From contig JAGVZX010000076.1 in assembly GCA_018302185.1 (NCBI GenBank), forward strand, positions 1 through 6,474: 6,474 nucleotides of DNA. Reading direction: 5' to 3'. The notes beneath the pieces were generated by a model. The model made no database searches. It saw only the letters and a program-made list of their open reading frames with translations, and was not told the origin of the DNA. The translations under genes were made by a program, and so were the position numbers. Within the stretch, counting starts at the first letter, position 1, and each line of letters opens with the position of its first letter. The stretch is from Candidatus Woesearchaeota archaeon (GTDB lineage Archaea; Nanobdellota; Nanobdellia; Woesearchaeales; UBA10200). Below are positions 1-4,824 of the stretch, piece after piece.

Positions 1-258
1 GTTGTCATTACAGATGAGACTCTTGCAAGAAGGCATGAAAGATTCATCAATTGGAAAGAGAAATTAAAAGCTGCATTCTCCATAATCTCAGGAGCATATC
101 TTACAGTCTCTGTCGCTATGCTGCCATTATTGTTCGCAGGCGCAGGATTGTTGAAAGGCTTTGCTCTTACAACACTTGCAGGCATCACGATGGGAGTGTT
201 TATCGCACGTCCTGCATTTGCAAAAGTCCTTGAGATACTGATGAAGGAAGGAAATTAA
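1..258 (+). CDS. secD: Protein-export membrane protein SecD, C-terminal end (5' partial)
   Basis: The frame is open from base 1 and ends at TAA 256-258, giving the last 85 residues of a protein that starts left of the window. It opens with VVITDE, followed by an amphipathic stretch with KLKAAF and two hydrophobic helices. The second region contains GFALTTLAGITMGVFIARPA, the typical end of archaeal SecD (last two of six membrane helices, RND-like fold). SecD with SecF is an accessory of the Sec translocon that helps pull proteins across the membrane. Short codons such as ATA, TTA and GCA dominate, as in the rest of the window. secF would be expected next to it outside the window; the following gene is an unrelated small transporter, so secD ends its unit here. 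The family call rests on remembered sequence similarity. Confidence 0.87.
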   Translation, partial: VVITDETLARRHERFINWKEKLKAAFSIISGAYLTVSVAMLPLLFAGAGLLKGFALTTLAGITMGVFIARPAFAKVLEILMKEGN

Positions 259-364
259 TAATTCTAATGCTAATTAATTAATAATCCTTACACCAATCTT
301 CAAATACTTGAATTAACGCCTCTTCTAATTGATCAAATCTAATTCAACGCAGCATTACCCATAA

Positions 365-374
365 CTTTTTATAC
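365..374 (+). promoter_or_regulatory. TATA box (box A) for the DMT/SMR pair
   Basis: CTTTTTATAC lies centred about 27 bp before the ATG at 397. Archaeal TATA boxes sit about 25 bp before the transcription start, so transcription should start at or next to the ATG and give a leaderless mRNA. No Shine-Dalgarno motif precedes this ATG, which agrees. The 139-base gap 258-396 holds nothing else I can support. Confidence 0.55.
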
Positions 375-396
375 GTTTAATTTATTCTATCCATCC

Positions 397-777
397 ATGG
401 CAACAAAAACATGGGCAGTATTGCTTGTTTTATTCTGTACAGCTATAACAACATCTGCTCAGATATTCTATAAGCTAGGAGCAAATGTTCTTCAGTTCAA
501 TATCCTTTCATTGATAACAAACTACAATCTCATAATTGGCTTAGGCTTGTATGCAATAGGCGCAGCATTATTGATAATCGCATTAAAGGGCGGAGAGCTT
601 TCTGTCTTATATCCTATTATCGCAACAAGCTATATCTGGGTCACGTTTGCAAGCTCATATTTTTTCAATGAGCCAGTTAACCTTTTCAAATGGCTTGGTA
701 TAATATGTGTAATAATCGGTGTCACAGTGATAGGCTATGGCAGTAAATCACAGGTAATTCCCGCAGAAGTAATCTAA
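397..777 (+). CDS. Small DMT/SMR-type (EamA-like, four-helix) membrane transporter
   Basis: This 126-residue protein is almost wholly hydrophobic, with four predicted membrane helices at roughly residues 5-24, 42-61, 67-89 and 97-114. Size and topology fit small multidrug resistance or half-EamA proteins of the drug/metabolite transporter superfamily, which act as dimers in the cytoplasmic membrane. The loop and third helix carry ALKGGELSVLYPIIATSYIW, a motif typical of this superfamily. Helix 1 (TSAQIFYKLG) has no glutamate equivalent to the proton-coupling Glu14 of EmrE, so drug/proton antiport of EmrE type is not supported. It looks closer to the ArnE/EamA side of the family. The substrate cannot be told. 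A paralogue follows 17 bases downstream in the same direction, so the two are probably co-transcribed and may form a heterodimer, as paired SMR proteins often do. The start is supported by the TATA box position. Confidence 0.8.
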   Translation: MATKTWAVLLVLFCTAITTSAQIFYKLGANVLQFNILSLITNYNLIIGLGLYAIGAALLIIALKGGELSVLYPIIATSYIWVTFASSYFFNEPVNLFKWLGIICVIIGVTVIGYGSKSQVIPAEVI

Positions 778-784
778 AATATAT

Positions 785-788
785 GAGG
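785..788 (+). promoter_or_regulatory. Ribosome binding site deciding the start of the second DMT/SMR gene
   Basis: GAGG ends six bases before the ATG at 795. It overlaps the upstream in-frame ATG at 783, so it cannot serve that codon. This favours 795 as the true start. Confidence 0.5.
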
Positions 789-794
789 AAAAAA

Positions 795-1103
795 ATGGCA
801 ACTCCTTTATGGTCAATATTAGTGGTATTATTAGCAAGCTTTATCGGCAGCTATGGCGCAGTCATGCTTAAGAAAGTTTCTGTGCATATCAGGCAGTGCA
901 TAAGGCATCCTGTAAAAAATCCTCAGCTCATAATCTCATTATTCTTTTACGGCATCGGCACAGTATTGTTCATAATTGCATTAAAAGCAGGTGAATTATC
1001 TGTATTGTACCCATTGGTTGCAACTACCTACATCTGGATTGCCTTCTTATCCATAAAAATGTTAAAAGAAAAGATGAACTTTTACAAATGGCTCGGCATA
1101 TAA
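795..1103 (+). CDS. DMT/SMR-type membrane protein, paralogue lacking the fourth helix
   Basis: An in-frame ATG also exists at 783, but the start at 795 has a Shine-Dalgarno motif and gives MATPLW, which parallels MATKTW in the upstream gene. From 795 the protein has 102 residues. It aligns along its length with the upstream paralogue, with a longer, basic loop after helix 1 (HIRQCIRHPVKN) and a shared core ALKAGELSVLYPLVATTYIW. The alignment ends at KWLGI followed by TAA, exactly where the paralogue continues into helix 4 (ICVIIGVTVIGYG). About 20-25 residues are therefore missing, and none of the three forward frames after the stop encodes a replacement hydrophobic segment. In SMR proteins helix 4 mediates dimerisation, so this protein may be non-functional alone or may need its partner. 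It could be a decaying gene or a genuine three-helix partner; I cannot tell which. Confidence 0.7.
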   Translation: MATPLWSILVVLLASFIGSYGAVMLKKVSVHIRQCIRHPVKNPQLIISLFFYGIGTVLFIIALKAGELSVLYPLVATTYIWIAFLSIKMLKEKMNFYKWLGI

Positions 1104-1104
1104 A

Positions 1105-1116
1105 AGTTTATAAACT
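1105..1116 (+). promoter_or_regulatory. Palindromic TATA box for pyrH
   Basis: AGTTTATAAACT is a perfect 12-bp palindrome and a very good archaeal box A. It starts two bases after the stop codon of the preceding gene. Transcription from it would start near 1136 and leave a leader of roughly 40 nt carrying the GAGG motif at 1171-1174. Confidence 0.5.
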
Positions 1117-1170
1117 AAAAGAATTAAATATCATATAACATCTGAAACTAATAACCCTAATTCACTAAAA

Positions 1171-1174
1171 GAGG
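1171..1174 (+). promoter_or_regulatory. Short Shine-Dalgarno motif of pyrH
   Basis: GAGG lies four bases before the ATG at 1179. The spacing is slightly short but it supports this start, and the protein begins correctly for the family there. Confidence 0.4.
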
Positions 1175-1178
1175 CACA

Positions 1179-1868
1179 ATGTCAGACACAATCATATTAT
1201 CCCTTGGCGGCTCAATAATAATCCCAGGAGAGGTAAATACAAATTTTCTAAAAAAGTTTAGAACCTTGATCCTTAATTACATCAAAGCAGGAAACCGCGC
1301 AGTTATTGTTGCAGGCGGTGGTCATGTCTGCAGGGTTTATCAAAACGCAGCAAATAAAATCTTAGCGCCAAAAAAAGTTTCTGATCTTGACTTAGACTGG
1401 ATAGGAATAAAAGCAACAAAGATGAACGCAGAGCTTATTCGCACGATATTCTCAAAAGAAGCATATGGACAAGTGATAGACAATCCGACAAAAAAAGTCT
1501 CAACATCAAAAAAAGTCATTGTTGGCTCTGGCTGGCTTCCAAACTGCAGCTCAGATAAGGATGCTGTGTTGCTCGCAAGAACATATCGTGCAAAGACAGT
1601 TGTAAATCTGACAAACATTGATTATGTCTATGACAAGGATCCTAGAAAATTCAGGGACGCAAATCCATTAAAGCAGATGTCATGGAAACAGATGGAAAAG
1701 ATAGTTGGCTCTAAATGGAAGCCTGGAGCAAATCTTCCTTTTGATCCTGTTGCAAGCAAATTAGCTGCTAGATTAAAGCTGCGTGTCATAATAATGAACG
1801 GCACTAATCTTGTTAATTTTAAGAATTTTCTTGCTGGAAAGAAGTTCAAAGGCACAATCATAGGATAA
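1179..1868 (+). CDS. pyrH: UMP kinase (uridylate kinase), archaeal type
   Basis: The enzyme phosphorylates UMP to UDP with ATP in the cytoplasm, a step of pyrimidine nucleotide synthesis. The 229-residue length matches archaeal UMP kinases (about 225), which belong to the amino acid kinase fold. Visible motifs in order are the N-terminal glycine loop LSLGGSI (residues 7-13), VAGGGHVCRVY (44-54), DWIGIKATKMNA (73-84) in the nucleotide-monophosphate site region, DKDAVLLA (126-133), TNIDYVYDKDP (145-155) near the ATP site, and FDPVASKLAA (188-197) close to the C-terminus. The usual archaeal GTHPGHTTDAV segment reads SGWLPNCSSDKDAV here, so it is present but diverged. The gene has its own TATA box and leader and is followed by convergent genes, so it is probably monocistronic. 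Among amino acid kinases, UMP kinase fits better than acetylglutamate kinase or aspartokinase because of length and motif order. Confidence 0.9.
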   Translation: MSDTIILSLGGSIIIPGEVNTNFLKKFRTLILNYIKAGNRAVIVAGGGHVCRVYQNAANKILAPKKVSDLDLDWIGIKATKMNAELIRTIFSKEAYGQVIDNPTKKVSTSKKVIVGSGWLPNCSSDKDAVLLARTYRAKTVVNLTNIDYVYDKDPRKFRDANPLKQMSWKQMEKIVGSKWKPGANLPFDPVASKLAARLKLRVIIMNGTNLVNFKNFLAGKKFKGTIIG

Positions 1869-1905
1869 AAGAAATATTTTGATATCTTATTCTTTACATT
1901 ATCTT

Positions 1906-2265
1906 CTAAATGCTTTCCTCAAGCGTCTTTTTATCATTTGCCTTCTTGTTATTCTCTTCTTTATCTTGCAGATCAATCACATTTTTATCTCTAGGATCCT
2001 CTTCATTTCTCTCTGTATTTTTATTTTCTTGAGTCTTAGGTGCGTTGTTTGGCAGTATCCAGCTAGCACTTCCATCCCAGAAATCATGCCCAGAGCCTGA
2101 GAAGCCGACTCTTATCCAGCTTTCCTTACCGCAGTTGCAGGTAACTGATTTATAATGCTCGTGCCCTGCAAACTCGCTTCTCCAATCTTCTCTCTTTGAG
2201 AGATCTTCCTTGCAGTACATGCATTTTATCCTTATATGCTCTTCTTGCAATAAATGTATGACCAT
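1906..2265 (-). CDS. Small zinc-ribbon protein with charged C-terminal tail (function unknown)
   Basis: I do not recognise a characterised function for this 119-residue protein. Residues 13-65 form a compact domain with Cys15-x2-Cys18 and Cys43-x-Cys45, a four-cysteine pattern consistent with one bound zinc, plus His35 and His37 between them. It continues with ESWIRVGFSGSGHDFWDGS. After about residue 75 the sequence becomes a low-complexity tail rich in Lys, Glu, Asn and Asp, probably disordered. The reverse strand is chosen because it has a strong Shine-Dalgarno sequence directly before the ATG, a cysteine pattern, and soluble domain composition; the forward-strand reading is a hydrophobic shadow. 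The closest analogy is small DPANN zinc-ribbon proteins of unknown role, possibly nucleic-acid binding, which is inference. It lies downstream of cutA on the same strand with a 118-base gap that contains its own promoter candidate. Confidence 0.72.
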   Translation of the reverse strand: MVIHLLQEEHIRIKCMYCKEDLSKREDWRSEFAGHEHYKSVTCNCGKESWIRVGFSGSGHDFWDGSASWILPNNAPKTQENKNTERNEEDPRDKNVIDLQDKEENNKKANDKKTLEESI

Positions 2266-2268
2266 ATT

Positions 2269-2276
2269 CTCCTCAC
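2269..2276 (-). promoter_or_regulatory. Strong Shine-Dalgarno of the zinc-ribbon gene
   Basis: On the minus strand GTGAGGAG lies three bases before the ATG at 2265. It matches the archaeal 16S rRNA 3' end well, fixes the coding strand and start, and implies a leadered transcript. Confidence 0.6.
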
Positions 2277-2316
2277 AAAAGATTAAACAGTTATATTAAA
2301 GATTAATTACTTTATC

Positions 2317-2324
2317 AAAAAAAA
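2317..2324 (-). terminator. Oligo-T tract downstream of cutA
   Basis: Eight consecutive Ts on the minus strand lie about 60 bases after the cutA stop codon. Archaeal RNA polymerase terminates on such tracts without a hairpin. The tract also falls close to the expected transcription start of the zinc-ribbon gene, so the assignment is tentative. Confidence 0.35.
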
Positions 2325-2341
2325 TCTAAAGAATGAGATTA

Positions 2342-2349
2342 TTTATAAA
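2342..2349 (-). promoter_or_regulatory. TATA box for the zinc-ribbon gene
   Basis: TTTATAAA on the minus strand would place the transcription start near 2320, giving a leader of about 50 nt that includes the Shine-Dalgarno at 2269-2276. A second TATA-like site, TTTAATATAA at 2300-2291, is closer, but transcription from it would start at or inside the Shine-Dalgarno, so I prefer the upstream one. Confidence 0.4.
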
Positions 2350-2354
2350 CATTA

Positions 2355-2371
2355 TGACCAATTTGTGACCA
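2355..2371. repeat. Tandem TGACCA direct repeat, possible operator
   Basis: TGACCA occurs at 2355-2360 and again at 2366-2371, 11 bp apart, close to one helical turn. It lies just upstream (minus-strand sense) of the TATA box at 2342-2349, where an activator or repressor could bind on one DNA face. A six-base repeat can arise by chance. Confidence 0.25.
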
Positions 2372-2383
2372 CAGAAATATTAC

Positions 2384-2692
2384 TCAATATTCCCATACTT
2401 CTTTGCGCAGCCAGTCAAGATACTCGCTATTTGCATCAGCTTTTAATTTAAGTATGCAAGGGACTTTATAGCTATGCAGCTTTTTCACATTCTCTTTGAC
2501 GCTTTCAAATTTGCTTTCAGTTGTCTTTAATAGCAAGATTGCTTCATCCTGTTTCTCAAGCTTTCCTTTCCAATGGTACATGGATTTGCTTCCGACAATG
2601 TTTGCGCATGCTATAAGCTTCTTGTCCAGCAGATGCTTTGCTATCTTCTCTGCTTCTTTATTATTCTTGCATGTTACATAGATGATTATCAT
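2384..2692 (-). CDS. cutA: CutA1 family protein (divalent cation tolerance)
   Basis: The 102-residue protein matches the CutA1 family over its whole length and at its usual size (about 100-110). Landmarks are MIIIYVTCKNNKEAEKIA at the N-terminus, LIACANIV (26-33), MYHWKGK (38-44), the hydrophobic strand AILLLKT (51-57), and HSYKVPCI (73-80), followed by the terminal YLDWL helix. CutA1 proteins form very stable cytoplasmic trimers with a ferredoxin-like fold resembling PII signalling proteins. They are linked genetically to copper and other divalent metal tolerance, but the biochemical role remains unsettled. The start at 2692 gives the canonical N-terminus, and a TATA box sits about 25 bp upstream, implying a leaderless mRNA. 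No operon partner indicates a metal-related role here. Confidence 0.93.
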   Translation of the reverse strand: MIIIYVTCKNNKEAEKIAKHLLDKKLIACANIVGSKSMYHWKGKLEKQDEAILLLKTTESKFESVKENVKKLHSYKVPCILKLKADANSEYLDWLRKEVWEY

Positions 2693-2712
2693 GATGCCAC
2701 AATGATTAGTTA

Positions 2713-2720
2713 TTTTATAT
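2713..2720 (-). promoter_or_regulatory. TATA box for cutA
   Basis: ATATAAAA on the minus strand is centred about 25 bp before the ATG at 2692, the spacing expected for leaderless transcription. A second similar site (GATATAAAT) lies about 10 bp further upstream. Confidence 0.5.
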
Positions 2721-2751
2721 CAATTTATATCAAACCTGTATATCCTCATTA

Positions 2752-2760
2752 TTTATTAAC
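2752..2760 (+). promoter_or_regulatory. TATA-like box before the structured element
   Basis: TTTATTAAC is centred about 23 bp before the base of the inverted repeat at 2779. A transcript would start at or within a few bases of the repeat, which is what an RNA gene closed by its terminal helix would need. No comparable box lies at that distance on the opposite strand. Confidence 0.35.
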
Positions 2761-2778
2761 TTTACTAGTATATGCACA

Positions 2779-2973
2779 GCAGCTGCCTCCACAGCCAATT
2801 TAGTTGGCACAAATCTAAATTCTGTGCTAAGTTGCGACGGGCAATGGCATCAAGTAACTATGCAATGAACTAATGAAATGATTTACCACATAACACGAAA
2901 ACAATACTGTGCGTAGAGGAGGAGCAACTCTTAATCTAATCAATATCAGTGCCAACAGCGTGGAGGCAGCTGC
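2779..2973 (+). ncRNA. Candidate structured non-coding RNA, family not recognised
   Basis: The gap 2693-3077 has no credible gene but contains nested complementary segments. A perfect 14-bp helix joins 2779-2792 and 2960-2973 (GCAGCTGCCTCCAC with its complement). Inside it, 2803-2810 pairs with 2949-2956 (GTTGGCAC, 8 bp), and 2830-2835 pairs with 2924-2929 (AGTTGC, 6 bp). The apical part contains a 7-bp stem with one bulge between 2884-2890 and 2908-2915 and a weak 4-bp hairpin at 2847-2863. The 5' side can instead form local hairpins (2794-2798 with 2804-2808, and 2807-2811 with 2823-2827) that compete with the 8-bp helix. The conserved core motifs of RNase P RNA and of SRP RNA helix 8 are not visible, nor are clear box C and D pairs. 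The plus strand is preferred because of the TATA-like box. The alternative is a small non-autonomous element with terminal inverted repeats, but no target-site duplication is visible. Confidence 0.45.
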
Positions 2974-3012
2974 GTTGTAAATATTGAAGGTACACTCTGT
3001 TTCTTAGTAAAA

Positions 3013-3038
3013 CTTTTAAACTCCCCTCTATTTTAAAA
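3013..3038 (+). promoter_or_regulatory. Promoter region of nop5, two TATA-like boxes
   Basis: CTTTTAAAC (3013-3021) and TTTTAAAA (3031-3038) precede nop5. The second would start transcription near 3061 and leave a leader of about 17 nt without a Shine-Dalgarno. Which one is used cannot be decided from the sequence. Confidence 0.35.
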
Positions 3039-3077
3039 CCAGCAATACTGAAATTATCCGCAATAAAGCGCAACAAA

Positions 3078-4049
3078 ATGGCAACTAAATACTTATTCAC
3101 AAATTTGTTAGGTAGTTTTGTATTTGACGAGCAGTTTAAGGTAGTTGACAGCATAAAGTTCAGTTCATTTGAAGATTATGCTAACAGCAATAAAAGACAA
3201 CAGACTGAGAAAAAATTAATTGCAACACATAAGCTTGCACTTACAACATCGCAGCTGTTAGAAAAATCTAACTCTAAAATACTCCAGCAGATCCTACTTT
3301 CTTTCAAATCAAAAAACAATTTTTCTGACTTTTACTCGCAGAACATGGCGCTTACTGCTTCTTTGATCAAACAAGCTGTTAATGAAGATGATTTTATTAT
3401 CCAAGCAATAAATAACATCGAGGAGATTGATAAGGTAGCAAACACACTCTCAAAGCGTTTGCGCGAATGGTACGAGCTTTACAATCCAGAATTCTCTAGA
3501 AGTATAGAAAGCCATGAGATGTTTGTTGACCTTATACTTAGCAAGACAAAGCAGGAATTATTGAATGAAATCAAGCATGATGAGAATCTGCTTGGCGCAG
3601 ACTTAAAGAAACAGGATATTGAGCCGATGCTGAATCTTGGAAGATCCATCCATGAACTCTATTTACTGAAGCAAAAGCACACAGATTATCTGGAGAATCT
3701 TATGGACATTTATTGCAAAAATATTAAGGCGATTGCTGGAGCATTGATAGGTGCAAAATTATTAGAGCATGCTAAGAGCTTAAAACATCTAGCAGCTCTT
3801 CCTGCATCTACGATACAGATCTTAGGTGCAGAGAAAGCATTGTTCAGGCACATAAAGACCGGAGCAAGGTCTCCTAAATATGGTGTACTGATCAGTCATC
3901 CATTTGTATCTCGCGCAAAACAGAAAGATAAAGGCAAAATTGCAAGAGCATTAGCAAACAAGCTTGCCTTGGCAGCAAAAGTTGATTATTACAAAGGAGA
4001 ATTTATTGGAGATAAGCTCAGGGCTGAGATAGAGAAGAAATTCAGCTGA
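3078..4049 (+). CDS. nop5: Nop5 (Nop56/58), box C/D sRNP scaffold protein
   Basis: Nop5 is the scaffold of the archaeal box C/D ribonucleoprotein. Its C-terminal Nop domain binds the guide RNA together with L7Ae, its central coiled coil dimerises, and its N-terminal domain holds fibrillarin. The 323-residue protein shows these in order: an N-terminal domain starting YLFTNLLGSFVFDEQF, a helical coiled-coil region at roughly residues 100-205, and a Nop domain at about 207-311. The last contains GALIGAKLLEHAKSLKHLA (221-239), GAEKALFRHIKTGARSPKYG (250-269), SHPFVS (273-278), and GKIARALANKLALAAKVDYY. The sequence ends at KFS shortly after the Nop domain, without the lysine/glutamate-rich tail seen in many homologues, so it is shorter than the common 370-420 residues. 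Fibrillarin follows 93 bases downstream on the same strand, the classic archaeal arrangement. Confidence 0.95.
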   Translation: MATKYLFTNLLGSFVFDEQFKVVDSIKFSSFEDYANSNKRQQTEKKLIATHKLALTTSQLLEKSNSKILQQILLSFKSKNNFSDFYSQNMALTASLIKQAVNEDDFIIQAINNIEEIDKVANTLSKRLREWYELYNPEFSRSIESHEMFVDLILSKTKQELLNEIKHDENLLGADLKKQDIEPMLNLGRSIHELYLLKQKHTDYLENLMDIYCKNIKAIAGALIGAKLLEHAKSLKHLAALPASTIQILGAEKALFRHIKTGARSPKYGVLISHPFVSRAKQKDKGKIARALANKLALAAKVDYYKGEFIGDKLRAEIEKKFS

Positions 4050-4054
4050 TCTGG

Positions 4055-4144
4055 CTTAAAACATAAAATAATATTATTACAAATATATAACTAATAAATA
4101 TAATCTAAAAAATTAAATAAAATAATAAAAATAATCACAAAAAT
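4055..4144 (+). promoter_or_regulatory. G-free, A-rich spacer with TATA-like box before fibrillarin
   Basis: Ninety consecutive bases of the plus strand contain no G and very few Cs. The spacer includes AATATATAAC near 4082-4091, a good TATA box that would start transcription near 4113 and leave an unstructured A-rich leader of about 30 nt. No Shine-Dalgarno motif is possible in this G-free stretch, so fibrillarin must be initiated without one. Confidence 0.4.
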
Positions 4145-4814
4145 GCAAACTACAAAATTTCCAGGTATATTTGAAACGCAAGTAGGCAGGAAAAGGATAC
4201 TTTTGACTAAAAACCTTGTTAAAGGCAAGAAAGTCTATGACGAGTATCTTCATACAGAAGGCCCAATAGAATATCGTGAATGGAATTCTTCAAAAAGCAA
4301 GCTTTGCGCAGCAATATTGAAGAACATAAACCAGATCGGCATCAAGCCTGGGGATATAGTTCTTTATTTAGGTGCATCCTCTGGTACAACTCCAAGCCAT
4401 GTCAGCGATATTGTAGGTAGTGAAGGGTTTGTATTTGGCTTGGATTTTGCTCCTCGTGTTGTAAGAGACTTAGTATTCCTCTCAAAAGACAGGAAAAATA
4501 TTGCTCCAATTTTGGCAGATGCAAACAAGCCAGAGACTTACGCTGATAGGATTTCAGCAGTTGATGTTGTTTACATGGATATTGCGCAAAAGAACCAGAC
4601 AGAGATCTTCCTGAAAAACTGCAATTTATTTCTAAAGCCTGATGGTTATGCATTATTGGCAATCAAAGCAAGAAGCATTGATGTCACTAAAAGGCCAAGC
4701 ATAATATTTGAGGAAGTCAGAAGATTGTTAGAGAGAGAGATGAAGCTTATCGATTATAAGGCATTAGATCCGTTCCAGCTTGATCATATGATGTTTATCT
4801 GCAAGAAGAAATGA
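4143..4814 (+). CDS. flpA: Fibrillarin-like rRNA/tRNA 2'-O-methyltransferase
   Basis: Fibrillarin is the catalytic subunit of the box C/D sRNP. It transfers methyl groups from S-adenosylmethionine to ribose 2'-OH at sites chosen by guide RNAs. The length of 223 residues is typical for archaea, which lack the eukaryotic Gly/Arg-rich N-terminus. The N-terminal domain is followed by a Rossmann methyltransferase domain with the SAM loop YLGASSGTTPSHVSDIVG (75-92), DFAPRVVRDL (101-110) and ADANKPETY (125-133). Candidate residues of the K-D-K-H active-site set are Lys53 (SSKSKLCAAI), Asp146 (VVYMDIAQK), Lys175 (LLAIKARS) and His215 (QLDHMMF), so the enzyme appears intact. Nop5, its partner, is encoded immediately upstream. 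The small gene downstream starts 10 bases after the stop and probably shares the transcript. Translation starts without a Shine-Dalgarno. Confidence 0.96.
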   Translation: MQTTKFPGIFETQVGRKRILLTKNLVKGKKVYDEYLHTEGPIEYREWNSSKSKLCAAILKNINQIGIKPGDIVLYLGASSGTTPSHVSDIVGSEGFVFGLDFAPRVVRDLVFLSKDRKNIAPILADANKPETYADRISAVDVVYMDIAQKNQTEIFLKNCNLFLKPDGYALLAIKARSIDVTKRPSIIFEEVRRLLEREMKLIDYKALDPFQLDHMMFICKKK

Positions 4815-4817
4815 GGT
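4813..4817 (+). promoter_or_regulatory. Shine-Dalgarno of the downstream small gene, overlapping the fibrillarin stop
   Basis: GAGGT begins inside the fibrillarin TGA codon and lies seven bases before the ATG at 4825. This indicates translation from a shared mRNA, in contrast to the Shine-Dalgarno-free fibrillarin start. Confidence 0.5.
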
Positions 4818-4824
4818 TTTATCT

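Noticed and set aside
51..233. Reading frame with ATG at 51
   Set aside because: It is an out-of-frame shadow of the secD end and is rich in Arg, Cys and Ser without a plausible domain.
1879..2100. Forward-strand hydrophobic reading frame over the zinc-ribbon gene
   Set aside because: It is the complement of a low-complexity charged tail, which always reads as hydrophobic. The minus strand has a strong ribosome site and a cysteine pattern.
2573..2803. Forward reading frame running from cutA into the gap
   Set aside because: It overlaps the clearly identified cutA in antisense and then passes through two promoters and the inverted repeat; it has no family resemblance.
2779..2973. RNase P RNA, SRP RNA or box C/D sRNA identity for the structured element
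   Set aside because: I looked on both strands for the GAGGAAAGUCC-type core of RNase P RNA, the helix 8 core of SRP RNA, and a C box/D box pair with terminal stem. A CACAGAA string on the minus strand resembles one RNase P segment, but the rest is absent.
2779..2973. Insertion of a miniature transposable element
   Set aside because: The inverted repeats would fit, but no target-site duplication is visible at the ends and the inner nested pairings point to an RNA fold. Kept only as the alternative explanation.
2936..3154. Minus-strand reading frame across the inverted repeat and the start of nop5
   Set aside because: It overlaps the well-supported nop5 N-terminus in antisense, and it has neither ribosome site nor recognisable protein features.
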